From contig DAOVQH010000009.1 in the NCBI GenBank assembly GCA_030628755.1, forward strand, positions 1 through 18,259: a DNA stretch of 18,259 nucleotides, read 5' to 3'. The DNA comes from Candidatus Cloacimonadota bacterium (GTDB lineage Bacteria > Cloacimonadota > Cloacimonadia > Cloacimonadales > TCS61). A model generated the notes under the pieces. It saw only the letters and a list, made by a program, of their open reading frames with translations. It had not been told where the DNA came from and ran no database searches. Position numbers and translations under genes: made by a program. Below, piece by piece: positions 7,320 through 15,487 of this stretch. How positions within the stretch are numbered: the stretch's first letter is position 1; each line of letters begins with the position of its first letter.

Positions 7320-10300
7320 ATGGAAAATTATCAGAAATATTTTAAAGAAATAAAAGAAAGACTTGAGGATGGAACTGAAAGAAGTCTTTATAAACCATTA
7401 GGTAATTTCCTGGAAGAATTTATCAAAGATAATTTCAAAAGAGAGATAAAAGCTGTTATTGAACAATCTGCAAAGAATTATGATAAACCTATCGGATTTC
7501 CTGATATTGTAATTAAGCAACAAGATTTCCCAATCGGATATATTGAAGTTAAACTACCGGAAGATACTTTGGATAAAGAGAAATTCAAAGAACAATTTGA
7601 AAGATATAGAAATTCTTTAGAAAACATTATATTTACCAACCTGAAAAACTGGGAATTATGGCAGTGGAACAGTAAAGGAAAACCTGTTAAACAAAAAGAA
7701 ATCATCTTTGATTACATAAAACCGGATAACTTTGAACCTTTATATGAAATATTGGATTTATTCTTAATATATCAATCATATCCAATAAAAACTGCAAAAC
7801 AATTAGCCTTTAATTTAGCAAAGAAAACAAAATTGCTTTCAACTACAGTAGAAGAACTCCTGGAAGATTATGAACCTCTTCAGAAAACAAAAGAAGGATT
7901 TGAAAAAACACTCCTTCCGAATTTAACCAATCATGATTTTGCCAACCTCTTTGCTGAAACTTTTTCCTATTCTTTATTCATAGCTGCTGTTTATCATCAC
8001 GAAAATTTCGTTTTGAGAGAATTTACCTTAACGACTGCTGTGGATTATATTCCTTCTGCAATTCCTGTGTTGAATGATATGTATCGCCTGGTTATGAATG
8101 CAACCAGACTGATACCGGAACTAAGGGAATCTGTTGATATTATTATCAGACAACTGGAATATTCCTTTCTGGAATATATTATTCCTAAATTCAAAATCAG
8201 TGAATCAGAAGATGACCCGATCCTCTATTTTTATGAACCTTTCCTCAAAGTATATGATAAAGATACTCGAAAGAATCGTGCTGTTTATCTTACTCCCAAA
8301 CCGGTTATTAATTTTATCATTCGTTCGATAGATCATATTTTACAAACTGATTTTAATCTTAAGAATGGTTTAATGAATAAAAATGTAAAAGTTCTCGATC
8401 CGGCAACAGGAACAGGAGCTTTCCTGATAAAAGCAATTGAAATTATAAAAGAAAAGATAGATAAAAAATATGGTGCTTTACATCTGGAAAAAGAACAGTT
8501 TAATAAAGAAGTAACAGAACATATTTTAGAAAATTTCTTTGCCTTTGAATTTATGGTTGCTTCTTATGCTATTGCTCATTTCAAGATGAATCTTACTTTG
8601 AACAAACTCGGTTTCAGTTTGGAAAAGACTAATAAACGTTTCAAAATATATCTGGCAAACACTCTCGATAATCCGGAAAAAGAACCGATGAGTTTATTTG
8701 GTTTTGATTTTATCACAAAAGAAAGTGAAGCTGCTCAAAATGTAAAACAAAATGAAAATATAATTGCGATCTTTGGAAATCCACCTTATAAAGGGAGCAG
8801 TGAAAACCCAAGTGAAGAACTGATTTATAGAAAAAAAGGTGAAAAATATATTAATGATTTTGAGCCAGTTTTTGATAATAAAGGTCGTTTGACGAAATTA
8901 AATCCGATAAGTAAAAAGAGAAATAAAGACGGTTGGGTTAAACAAAAAAACTGGATCGGAATGCAAATTGAATACTATAAATATGCTGATGGAAAGAAAT
9001 TAGACGAAAGAAATCCCAAATGGTTGCAGGACGATTATGTGAAATTTATTCGTTTTGCCCAAAACAGGATTGACCATCACGGAAGGGGTGTTATCGGTTA
9101 TATTGTGAATCATTCGTTCCTCGATAACCCCACATTCCGTTATATGAGAAAATCTCTTCTCGATAGTTTTGATAAGATTTATATCGTTAACCTGCACGGA
9201 AGTTCAAAGAAAAAGGAAAAAGCTCCTGACGGTTCGAAAGATGAGAATATTTTCCAGATCGAACAAGGCGTTTGCATTATTATTATGATCAAACTCGAAG
9301 AACCGCAGGATGAATGTAAAATCTTTTATAAGGATAAATTCGGATTAAAGAAAGGAAAGGAAGCATTTCTGAATAAATTTGATTTGAGTAAATTTGAAGA
9401 AATCGGATTTACTGAGTTGAAACCTAAAAGCGATATGTATTATTTTATTCCTCGAAATACTGAACTTGAAGATGAATATTCATTGTTCTGGAGTGTGAAA
9501 GATATTTTTAAAGTTAATGGAGTTGGAATTACAACTGCACACGATGATTTTGTAATTGATAATAAGAAAGAATTGTTGTTAAAGAGATTTAAGAACTTTA
9601 AGAATTGTAAAAGAGATGCTGAATTATTACACAATATGTTTAATGTTAGAAAGAAGAAAGGTTGGGATATTTTAAAAGGATGGGATAATTTACAAAAAGA
9701 AGATTCTCTTAATGATTTTATAAAATCCATTTCATATAGACCTTTTGAAAATAGATATATTTTTTATGAAAATAAATTAGTTTGGAGAACAGTCAAAGAA
9801 ATTATGCAATATATGTTGAAAGATAATATTGGGTTGATAACAAACAGAAATACTAAGATTGGTGATTTTAATTCCGTTTTCTCAACGACTTTTTTATTAG
9901 ATGCTCATTATGTTGATAATATAAGTTATTTATTTCCATTATATCTTTATTCTGAAAAAGAAGAGCATTTATTCGCAGAGGAAAAGGAAGTTAATTTCAC
10001 AGATGAATTTAAGAAATATTGGAAAAGTGAATTAACAGAATTTTCAGAAGAGGATATTTTCTATTATATTTATACTCTTTTGTATTCCCATAATTACCGC
10101 AAAAGATACAATGAATTCCTGAAAACAGATTTCCCGAGAATAGATTTCAGTTTTATGAAAGAAAATGGAAAAAAACTTATCAATTTTGGTAAACAGCTTG
10201 TAAATTTACATTTGATGAAAGCAGAGATATTGAATAAACAGGAAGATTGGGATTTCAGTGTTATCAAAAAACCTTCCGAAGCTTCAAAAGATTCGGAAGG

Positions 10301-10562
10301 TTATAAAATACAATACAATCTGAAAGCAGATATTTATAAAGATAATGAAATCTATCTCAATCCGAATTGTTTTATAGAACCTGTCGAACCGGAAGTTTTC
10401 AATTTTATGATCGGTGGTTATAAAGTTCTGGAGAAATTCATTACAGACCATAAAAATGAAACTTTAGAACTTGATGATTTGATGCATTATTTGAAGATCA
10501 TTGTGATAGCGAAGGAGACGATTGGGTTGATGGTGGAGATAGATGACGTAATTCAATTTTGA
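7320..10562 (+). CDS. Single-chain restriction-modification enzyme: nuclease + N6-adenine methyltransferase with type ISP-like C-terminus
   Basis: 1080 residues. The N-terminal 120 residues carry a PD-(D/E)XK pattern: GFPD62 ... GYIE76VK78, followed by a helix and the NLKNWELWQW strand seen in restriction-type nucleases. Residues about 130-340 are mostly helical. The methyltransferase core has motif I DPATGTGAF (360-368) and catalytic motif IV NPPY (487-490), an N6-adenine (gamma-type) layout. The C-terminal third, ending in a GGYKVLEKFI...LMHYLKIIVIAKETIGLM pattern, resembles the target-recognition end of type ISP enzymes. Those enzymes are normally about 1600 residues with a RecA-like helicase between nuclease and methyltransferase; no Walker or DEAD-type motif is visible here. 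It therefore looks more like a type IIG cut-and-modify protein. There is no separate methylase or specificity gene beside it. The specificity sequence cannot be inferred. Confidence 0.88.
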   Translation: MENYQKYFKEIKERLEDGTERSLYKPLGNFLEEFIKDNFKREIKAVIEQSAKNYDKPIGFPDIVIKQQDFPIGYIEVKLPEDTLDKEKFKEQFERYRNSLENIIFTNLKNWELWQWNSKGKPVKQKEIIFDYIKPDNFEPLYEILDLFLIYQSYPIKTAKQLAFNLAKKTKLLSTTVEELLEDYEPLQKTKEGFEKTLLPNLTNHDFANLFAETFSYSLFIAAVYHHENFVLREFTLTTAVDYIPSAIPVLNDMYRLVMNATRLIPELRESVDIIIRQLEYSFLEYIIPKFKISESEDDPILYFYEPFLKVYDKDTRKNRAVYLTPKPVINFIIRSIDHILQTDFNLKNGLMNKNVKVLDPATGTGAFLIKAIEIIKEKIDKKYGALHLEKEQFNKEVTEHILENFFAFEFMVASYAIAHFKMNLTLNKLGFSLEKTNKRFKIYLANTLDNPEKEPMSLFGFDFITKESEAAQNVKQNENIIAIFGNPPYKGSSENPSEELIYRKKGEKYINDFEPVFDNKGRLTKLNPISKKRNKDGWVKQKNWIGMQIEYYKYADGKKLDERNPKWLQDDYVKFIRFAQNRIDHHGRGVIGYIVNHSFLDNPTFRYMRKSLLDSFDKIYIVNLHGSSKKKEKAPDGSKDENIFQIEQGVCIIIMIKLEEPQDECKIFYKDKFGLKKGKEAFLNKFDLSKFEEIGFTELKPKSDMYYFIPRNTELEDEYSLFWSVKDIFKVNGVGITTAHDDFVIDNKKELLLKRFKNFKNCKRDAELLHNMFNVRKKKGWDILKGWDNLQKEDSLNDFIKSISYRPFENRYIFYENKLVWRTVKEIMQYMLKDNIGLITNRNTKIGDFNSVFSTTFLLDAHYVDNISYLFPLYLYSEKEEHLFAEEKEVNFTDEFKKYWKSELTEFSEEDIFYYIYTLLYSHNYRKRYNEFLKTDFPRIDFSFMKENGKKLINFGKQLVNLHLMKAEILNKQEDWDFSVIKKPSEASKDSEGYKIQYNLKADIYKDNEIYLNPNCFIEPVEPEVFNFMIGGYKVLEKFITDHKNETLELDDLMHYLKIIVIAKETIGLMVEIDDVIQF
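10270..10302 (+). repeat. Inverted repeat inside the restriction-modification gene
   Basis: AACCTTCCGAA (10270-10280) and TTCGGAAGGTT (10292-10302) are perfect 11-bp arms with an 11-nt loop, encoding the KPSEASKDSEGY loop. It resembles the TTTCCGAA dyad in the intergenic DNA at 10760-10810 and may be a repeat unit tolerated in frame. Confidence 0.6.
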
Positions 10563-10585
10563 TTTAATAAAAAAGGAGGAATAAA

Positions 10586-10624
10586 ATGAGTAAAGAAATG
10601 AATAATATTCTAAATAAAAGATAA
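10586..10624 (+). pseudogene. Gene-start remnant, 12 codons (MSKEMNNILNKR)
   Basis: An excellent SD (AAAGGAGG, 6 nt before ATG) lies just after the methyltransferase stop, as expected for a second operon gene. The frame ends after 12 codons, its TAA running into the palindrome AACCGTT-GA-AACGGTT. No continuation is visible in any frame. Most likely the surviving 5' tip of a lost downstream gene; a leader peptide is the alternative. Confidence 0.45.
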
Positions 10625-10639
10625 ACCGTTGAAACGGTT
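10624..10639. repeat. Palindrome AACCGTT-GA-AACGGTT
   Basis: Perfect 7-bp arms with a 2-nt loop, overlapping the stop codon of the 12-codon remnant. It shares the ACCGTT/AACGGT core with the longer palindrome at 11129-11149. Confidence 0.65.
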
Positions 10640-10665
10640 ATTAATATAGTGTTTTGTTATTTAAT

Positions 10666-10711
10666 CACCCAGATGAATCCGGGTGTTATTCTGAAAAAAT
10701 TGAGTTTTTTT
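10666..10711 (+). terminator. Possible terminator after the restriction-modification gene
   Basis: CACCC (10666-10670) and GGGTG (10681-10685) form a stem around a 10-nt loop, followed after an A-rich stretch by GAGTTTTTTT. The T-run is about 20 bp away from the stem, longer than canonical, so this is tentative. The same hairpin may be a dispersed repeat. Confidence 0.35.
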
Positions 10712-10759
10712 AAATCAGATGAATACTATAATTGTTGTATTTGGTGCTAATCATTATAA

Positions 10760-10810
10760 ACTTTCCGAATCTTATTTTTTAGAGTTTCTTTGTGGGAAGC
10801 TTCGGAAAGT
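10760..10810. repeat. Inverted repeat ACTTTCCGAAtCT / AGcTTCGGAAAGT
   Basis: Thirteen-bp arms (10760-10772 and 10798-10810) with one mismatch and a 25-nt loop, followed by GTTTTTATC, so it could also end transcription on the plus strand. Confidence 0.5.
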
Positions 10811-10850
10811 GTTTTTATCAAAGTTTTTTGTTCGTTTTGTTAGATATTAG

Positions 10851-11059
10851 AAGGGTCCTGCATAATTCATATTGAAACCACTAAAGTGGTTCTGTGCGAG
10901 TTTTGTCTCCTTTTATCCCACAGTTAAAACTGTGGGTTAATGATATACTGAATATCGAATTAACCCACAACTTCAGTTGTGGGAATAATCAAACCCACGT
11001 ATGAAAATTTCAACCATTTTAATGGTTTCTGAAATTTTGCCTAATTATGCAGAACTCAT
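10851..11059 (+). mobile_element. Short non-autonomous mobile element (copy 1, four-hairpin core)
   Basis: 209 bp bounded by the 11-bp direct repeat TTAGATATTAG (10840-10850 and 11060-11070), a target-site duplication. The ends are AAGGGTCCTGCATAATT and AATTATGCAGAACTCAT, an imperfect terminal inverted repeat. The core holds four dyads: AACCACT/AGTGGTT (10876-10891), CCCACAGTT/AACTGTGGG (10917-10936), CCCACAACT/AGTTGTGGG (10964-10983) and AACCATT/AATGGTT (11012-11027, extended by AAATTTC/GAAATTT). GTGGGTTAAT and ATTAACCCAC between hairpins 2 and 3 allow an alternative fold. No ORF, so it would need a transposase in trans. Its right end is 27 bp from the ATG at 11086. A second copy lies at 17682-17892. 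Confidence 0.88.
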
Positions 11060-11085
11060 TTAGATATTAGAAAAAGGGAGTCATC

Positions 11086-11124
11086 ATGCCATCCATAATC
11101 TGGTCAGATTATCCTGATTTTTCA
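11086..11124 (+). repeat. 39-bp direct repeat, left copy
   Basis: Identical at every base to 15300-15338. Identity begins at the A of the ATG and ends after TCA; the flanking bases differ. The two copies are 4214 bp apart and enclose the SIR2 gene. Confidence 0.95.
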
Positions 11125-11128
11125 AAGG

Positions 11129-11149
11129 GGAACGGTTTGAAACCGTTCC
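11129..11149. repeat. Perfect palindrome GGAACGGTTT-G-AAACCGTTCC
   Basis: Ten-bp arms around one G, starting 4 bp after the end of the 39-bp repeat. Probably a dispersed palindromic unit lodged at the junction. Confidence 0.8.
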
Positions 11150-11208
11150 AAAAGAAAATAAACATAATAGGAAAGGTTTGTGGAACAGGAAAATATTTGT
11201 TTATTTAA

Positions 11209-11353
11209 AATTTAGTTCTTCTCTTGTATGTTCTGTTGTATAACATCGTTATAGGCTATGAAGCGTGGTAGCTACAAGTGAATCACCTTTCAACCCATAA
11301 TAAGGCTGATGTGAAACTACAAACGCTCGTAAATCCGTCTCACCCGCCATGCT
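11209..11353. other. Gene-free segment 3' of the SIR2 gene with an imperfect long hairpin
   Basis: Contains TATAAC-atc-GTTATA (11239-11253) and a longer imperfect inverted repeat in which AGCGT (11262-11266), TAG, ATCA and CCTT pair with AAGG, TGAT, CTA and ACGCT (11302-11327), with unpaired bases between. It is more GC-rich than the SIR2 coding region. It may be a transcription end for SIR2 or part of the inserted unit's boundary. No gene. Confidence 0.4.
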
Positions 11354-14300
11354 TTATGCATCTTCCCATATTTTTCGAATTTCAGAAAATTCATTTTTAT
11401 TTAAACGCAATGTTTTCCATTTGTTAATATATTCTGGTATTTTAATTCTTTTCCAGTTGAAATAATTGTTTAATGCAACTGTAAGCTTTGCAGCTCCAAT
11501 TTTATAAGAGATTTTATTAATTACAATTTCAGTTGAGTCTTGAGATAAAATTTCAGTTTCTGAAATAAGATGACTCAGCCCAATTTTCATATTTGTAAAT
11601 ATTTTATCATTTATAAAATCCGGGTAATCATTGATCACCAGAGTCATTACATCAATAAATGAAACAAGCCCTATTTCACTACGATTTCTTATCTGCTCGC
11701 TAATAGTAAGAACCAAATTATCTATATTATCAATATTCAATTCTATAAGTTTTATTACCCCTTTAAGTGCATCATCTATTTTACTTTTCGACTTAGAAAA
11801 TAAGTTTTCGTAAATTTTAGTATATATTTTATCTTTATTTCTAGGTAATAAATAATAACATGAAGCTGTTGCTTCATTATTTAACATTCTGAATTCTTCG
11901 AATTCATTTAGTATTCTTTGTAATTCTTTTTTTTGAGATTCATCAATTAATTTATAGTTTGGTCCAAATATATTTGAATATAAAGAAATTAAATTCGTAA
12001 ATCTCTCCATAAATTCTTCTTTTATTGAACCAAAAAAATGTGAAGTATTCTTTTCTTTCAAATATTTTTTATCTGCATCCCACCATTCTACTGATTTTTT
12101 TATCAATACTCTAATATCCTCTTTATGCCAAGTGTAGTTGATATTTGAGTTCGATGTGCCATTTATTTCCTGAAAACTACGAATATTTCCCCCTGTCATT
12201 GAAACCCCTTTTCCCTGTTTATTAGCTTGAATTTGAAACTCTGTTTTATATATATATTCTCTTAATAACTGTTCAGGGTTTACATTTGAAGGGTGAGGTA
12301 AATTGATAAAAGCAAAATAATAATATTTTGTATCTTTTGGGAAACCACTTTTTTCTTCTTTTTTACTCCATAATAGTTCACCTAATTGGTCTGTTTGCTT
12401 TTTTGACAAACAATCCAACTCCCACAATTTTATCAAGCGGTTCAACGCATTTTGCCTTTCTCTTGGTGTTTTTTTTGCAATTTCCATTAATTCTTTGATT
12501 TTATCATCTTCAATTTTGATTTTTTGCACTTTTTTTAGAATCTTTTTATTGATTTCAATGTATTCAAATGGGTCTATGTATTCGTTGTCAATTAAATGAT
12601 GGAGTTTGGGTAAAATCGGGAACTCTAATAAAATAGGTATTATTTGGTATTGATCAGATTTAGAAAATGATTTTATCAATCGTTTGGTTAAATTTGCAAT
12701 ACCTCTATATCTGTCCCTAATCTCTGATGCAAAAACCTTTTTTATGTACGACAAAAGCTTCAACTTTAATTCATGATTACTTTTAATGCATAATCTTGAT
12801 AAAATTTCTGGAATAACAGTGGATAAAGAAATTGCAAAAGTAGTATTTCTAAAAGTATCGCCATTTTTGATTTCACTCACAGATTTTTCAAGTACAGAAA
12901 GATATTCATTAATTTGTCTATCGATGTTTTCTGAATCCATTCTTGAAATAGACTTACGATCAAAAATTGAATCGGCAAGCTTGGAATCCCCAATTCTTAC
13001 AAAGGTTGTGAAAGCCCAATATGGTGAATACTTAGCTATATGTTTTATAGCTCCTTCAGCAGCTTCTTTACCAAATGTTATCCCTGGTAAACGGTAAGGG
13101 ATTCCAATTTCCTCTATATATTTTAAATATGAAAAGGCTATAAGTGCATATTTATCAGTACCACCAAAATGATGTGTTATCAATATTCTACCAATATCAA
13201 ATCCATGTTTTTTTTCTCTCTCTATGAATTCAACAGGTTCTTTATCCAAATGAATTTTAAATATTTTTAATTCTGACCATGGATCACATTTATATTGAAC
13301 CAAGGTGTTCCAGCGTTCAGTATAACTTTTACTTATATCTTCAGGTATAAAATATACTCCACGTATATAGCTTGATGCTTTTTTTACATATTTCAGGAGT
13401 TGCATAATATATGCTTCTTTTGAAACATTTGAGTAATCATTTACAATTGGGGATAAATTTAAGCGATTTCTAATAGTTTTCAGAGAAGCTTCTAATATCT
13501 TCTCAGCTTTTATAACATCACCAATTTCTGCTAGTAACCCCGCTCTTTTAGCTTCCCAAAATGGGAGTGAACCATTGGTAGTCCACGATTCCAACTCTTT
13601 TCTAACTTCTGCGATATTTAAAGCAAATAAACTGTAAAGGCAACGTTCATAGAAATATCTTGACTGTAACTCTGGTCCAAATTTTTCAATAAGCTTGCTC
13701 AATCGAGTTGCAATTAATTGCCATTTTTCATGAAATCCTTCTTCTCTATAAAAACGCATCATAGAAAGTTGGAGTTCAAACCATTTAAAGGTAATTTCTT
13801 CCCAGTCTAATTCTTTTTTGTTTTTTGAATCAGGTGTTATTGCATTCTTAATTTTAATCTGGTTTGGGAAAGGATTATAATTATTGATGACACTTTCATA
13901 ATGTTCAATCAAATCATTATAGATAGGAATTAAACACTTCTCAATTCTCCAGTTAAATTCATAAAGAAATTGAATATCAACTGGAGTCCCAACTTTCGAT
14001 AGATTGTAGACAAAAGAAATAATGTCTTCAGTATAGTTTTTTAAAACCTCTCTTCTATCTTCAGGAACAATCAGCCAATTAGGATATTTTTTTCTTATTG
14101 AAATCCAGTTTCCTAAAATTGAAGCTATTTGTGGAACAATATCTTGGCTATGCTTAAAATGAAAAAATTGGCTTTTCTCTGGCCATCCTAAATTTTCTTC
14201 AACCTTGCCCTCCTTATGGAGAAAGTCGAGGAATAATGATAGTGCTTTTTCATTACTCCCATTAACATTTTTACAATGAGATAAATCTAAAGGGATAATA

Positions 14301-15061
14301 TTTCGTTGCTCCAATAACTTTTTCTGAGCTACAGAAAGCGTCAAAATACCTATTAAGTAAATCTTAGGTGAGTTTTCTTTACCTAAATTATCACGTATCC
14401 AACCAATCCATTGTAAAAAGTTAGGATCATCACTTGAGAATCCTAATAAGCAAAGTGTGTTTTCAAGTAAAGATTGTTGTACAGTGTTGACAAAAGGAGC
14501 AAATTCCTTAGGATATCTTCGATAGTCATCTTCTGTAATAATAAATGGACGCTCCGAAGGAAAGCTGCCATGTAATTTTATTATTCTTGGTTTAGCAGAA
14601 TAAACTAAGTCTTCTTTATTTATAACAACATCAAATCTTTGGTTTGTAATATATTCAGTCGTCCTTTCAAGTAAAGTATCGTAATTTGTGGTGAAAACAT
14701 CCAACCAAGGTAATTGCATCAATTTTTCGTGCAATTGAGATGGTTGATAGTCTTTATCAGGAATTTCTGTTCTTAAAATATGATCTAGTACATTTCTTCC
14801 AAATGCAGCTTGCACTTCATCTGCAAGTTTCAAAACATTTAGATATCTCTTATCAGTTGGAGGTGCCCCATTTATTTTTTCATAAAACACATCTCCTAGC
14901 TGTTTCCAGTCTGGAAAACCTTTACGTGTTTAATCATTCTTTTTTGCATTTTTACTGAAACCAGCACCAATCATAACGGCAGCATGTCCAGACCACAGCC
15001 GTTTAGCTATTTCTGAGAAATATGGTAATAATTCTTTAGATATTATATTTTCATTTTTCAT
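11354..15061 (-). pseudogene. SIR2-domain protein (defence-associated sirtuin-like) with an in-frame stop at codon 44
   Basis: From ATG 15061-15059 (SD AGGAAAG) the frame gives 43 residues ending in VMIGAGFSKNAKKND, then TAA at 14932-14930, then continues in the same frame without further stops for about 1190 codons. Ignoring the TAA, the product is about 1235 residues. SIR2 motifs are GAGFS (32-36), TTNYD (124-128), KLHGS with the catalytic His (162-166) and GFSSDDPN (207-214), all matching the SIR2_2 type that degrades NAD+. The remaining 1000 residues look helical and repetitive with no second catalytic motif, like the sensor half of DSR1/DSR2 anti-phage NADases. A GTG at 14890 could restart translation after TAGGAG, but that product lacks the NAD-binding GAGFS loop. 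The lesion is either recent inactivation, programmed read-through, or a base-call error; absence of other damage favours recent or erroneous. Confidence 0.82.
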
Positions 15062-15299
15062 ATCTTTCCTAGTTCTGTTAGACATTGACAATTGCAATTG
15101 CCGCTAACTACTTCCTATACACAATATTGCATATAGAAAGCCATATATTGTTCTTATGCGTATAATTCATTTTTTTCCTTTTCTCAGCATCTTTCAAATA
15201 ATCCATTATCTCTATCCTTGTGTAAAAGCGAGTACAAAATTTTTATTCTTACGAAGTTGTGTCAATGGTTTTTATGAAACATTTAAAGGGTTGTTTTTA
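15062..15299. other. Intergenic region between the divergent SIR2 and small-ORF genes
   Basis: No gene. Very AT-rich. It contains CAATTGCAATTG (15089-15100) and a loose dyad of ACAATAT and ATATTGT around 15120-15152. It should hold the SIR2 promoter on the minus strand, but I see no pair of boxes good enough to name. AAAGGG 9 nt before ATG 15300 is a passable SD. Confidence 0.4.
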
Positions 15300-15338
15300 A
15301 TGCCATCCATAATCTGGTCAGATTATCCTGATTTTTCA
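15300..15338 (+). repeat. 39-bp direct repeat, right copy
   Basis: Exact match to 11086-11124; see left copy. The sequence downstream here continues the small ORF more naturally than at the left copy. Confidence 0.95.
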
Positions 15339-15431
15339 GAAGATGAATTTGGAAGAGTATAGGTTAAAAGTTTCAAAAAAAAGTTTGACATAAAAAACGT
15401 AATAAATATTTTAAACACAGAATTTATAACC

Positions 15432-15478
15432 CCAAGAGAATTTCTCTTGGCCGCAAGGTTGTCGAAAGGCAACCTTAG
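15432..15478. repeat. Two adjacent hairpins before the NYN gene
   Basis: CCAAGAGAA-T-TTCTCTTGG (15432-15450) is a perfect 9-bp dyad; AAGGTTG...CAACCTT (15455-15478) follows at once with flanking GC/GC and then AGCTTTTTATT. The second resembles a plus-strand terminator, which would reduce read-through into the NYN gene, or they are a pair of dispersed repeats. Confidence 0.55.
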
Positions 15479-15487
15479 CTTTTTATT

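Larger units (their letters stand above)
11086..11208 (+). pseudogene. 5' fragment of a small gene, interrupted by a palindrome
   Basis: A strong SD (AAAAAGGGAG, 5 nt spacing) leads to ATG 11086 and MPSIIWSDYPDFS. The nucleotides of these 13 codons (11086-11124) are repeated exactly at 15300-15338. After codon 13 the frame enters a 21-bp palindrome (11129-11149) and continues for 27 codons of unrelated sequence to TAA 11206-11208. I read it as the authentic promoter-side end of the small gene at 15300, separated from its body by insertion of the SIR2 unit. Function of the encoded peptide is unknown. Confidence 0.55.

Noticed and set aside
10851..11059. Repeated hairpins as a CRISPR array
   Set aside because: The hairpins differ from one another, there are no equal-length spacers, and no cas genes are present.
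15156..15362. 68-codon frame starting at 15156 as the small gene
   Set aside because: The segment before 15300 has low-complexity hydrophobic sequence; the exact 39-bp repeat boundary at ATG 15300 and the SD at the left copy indicate the real start.
15385..15412. TTGACA...TATTTT as a promoter for the NYN gene
   Set aside because: The -10 is poor, the pair lies inside the proposed small ORF, and two hairpins separate it from the gene.
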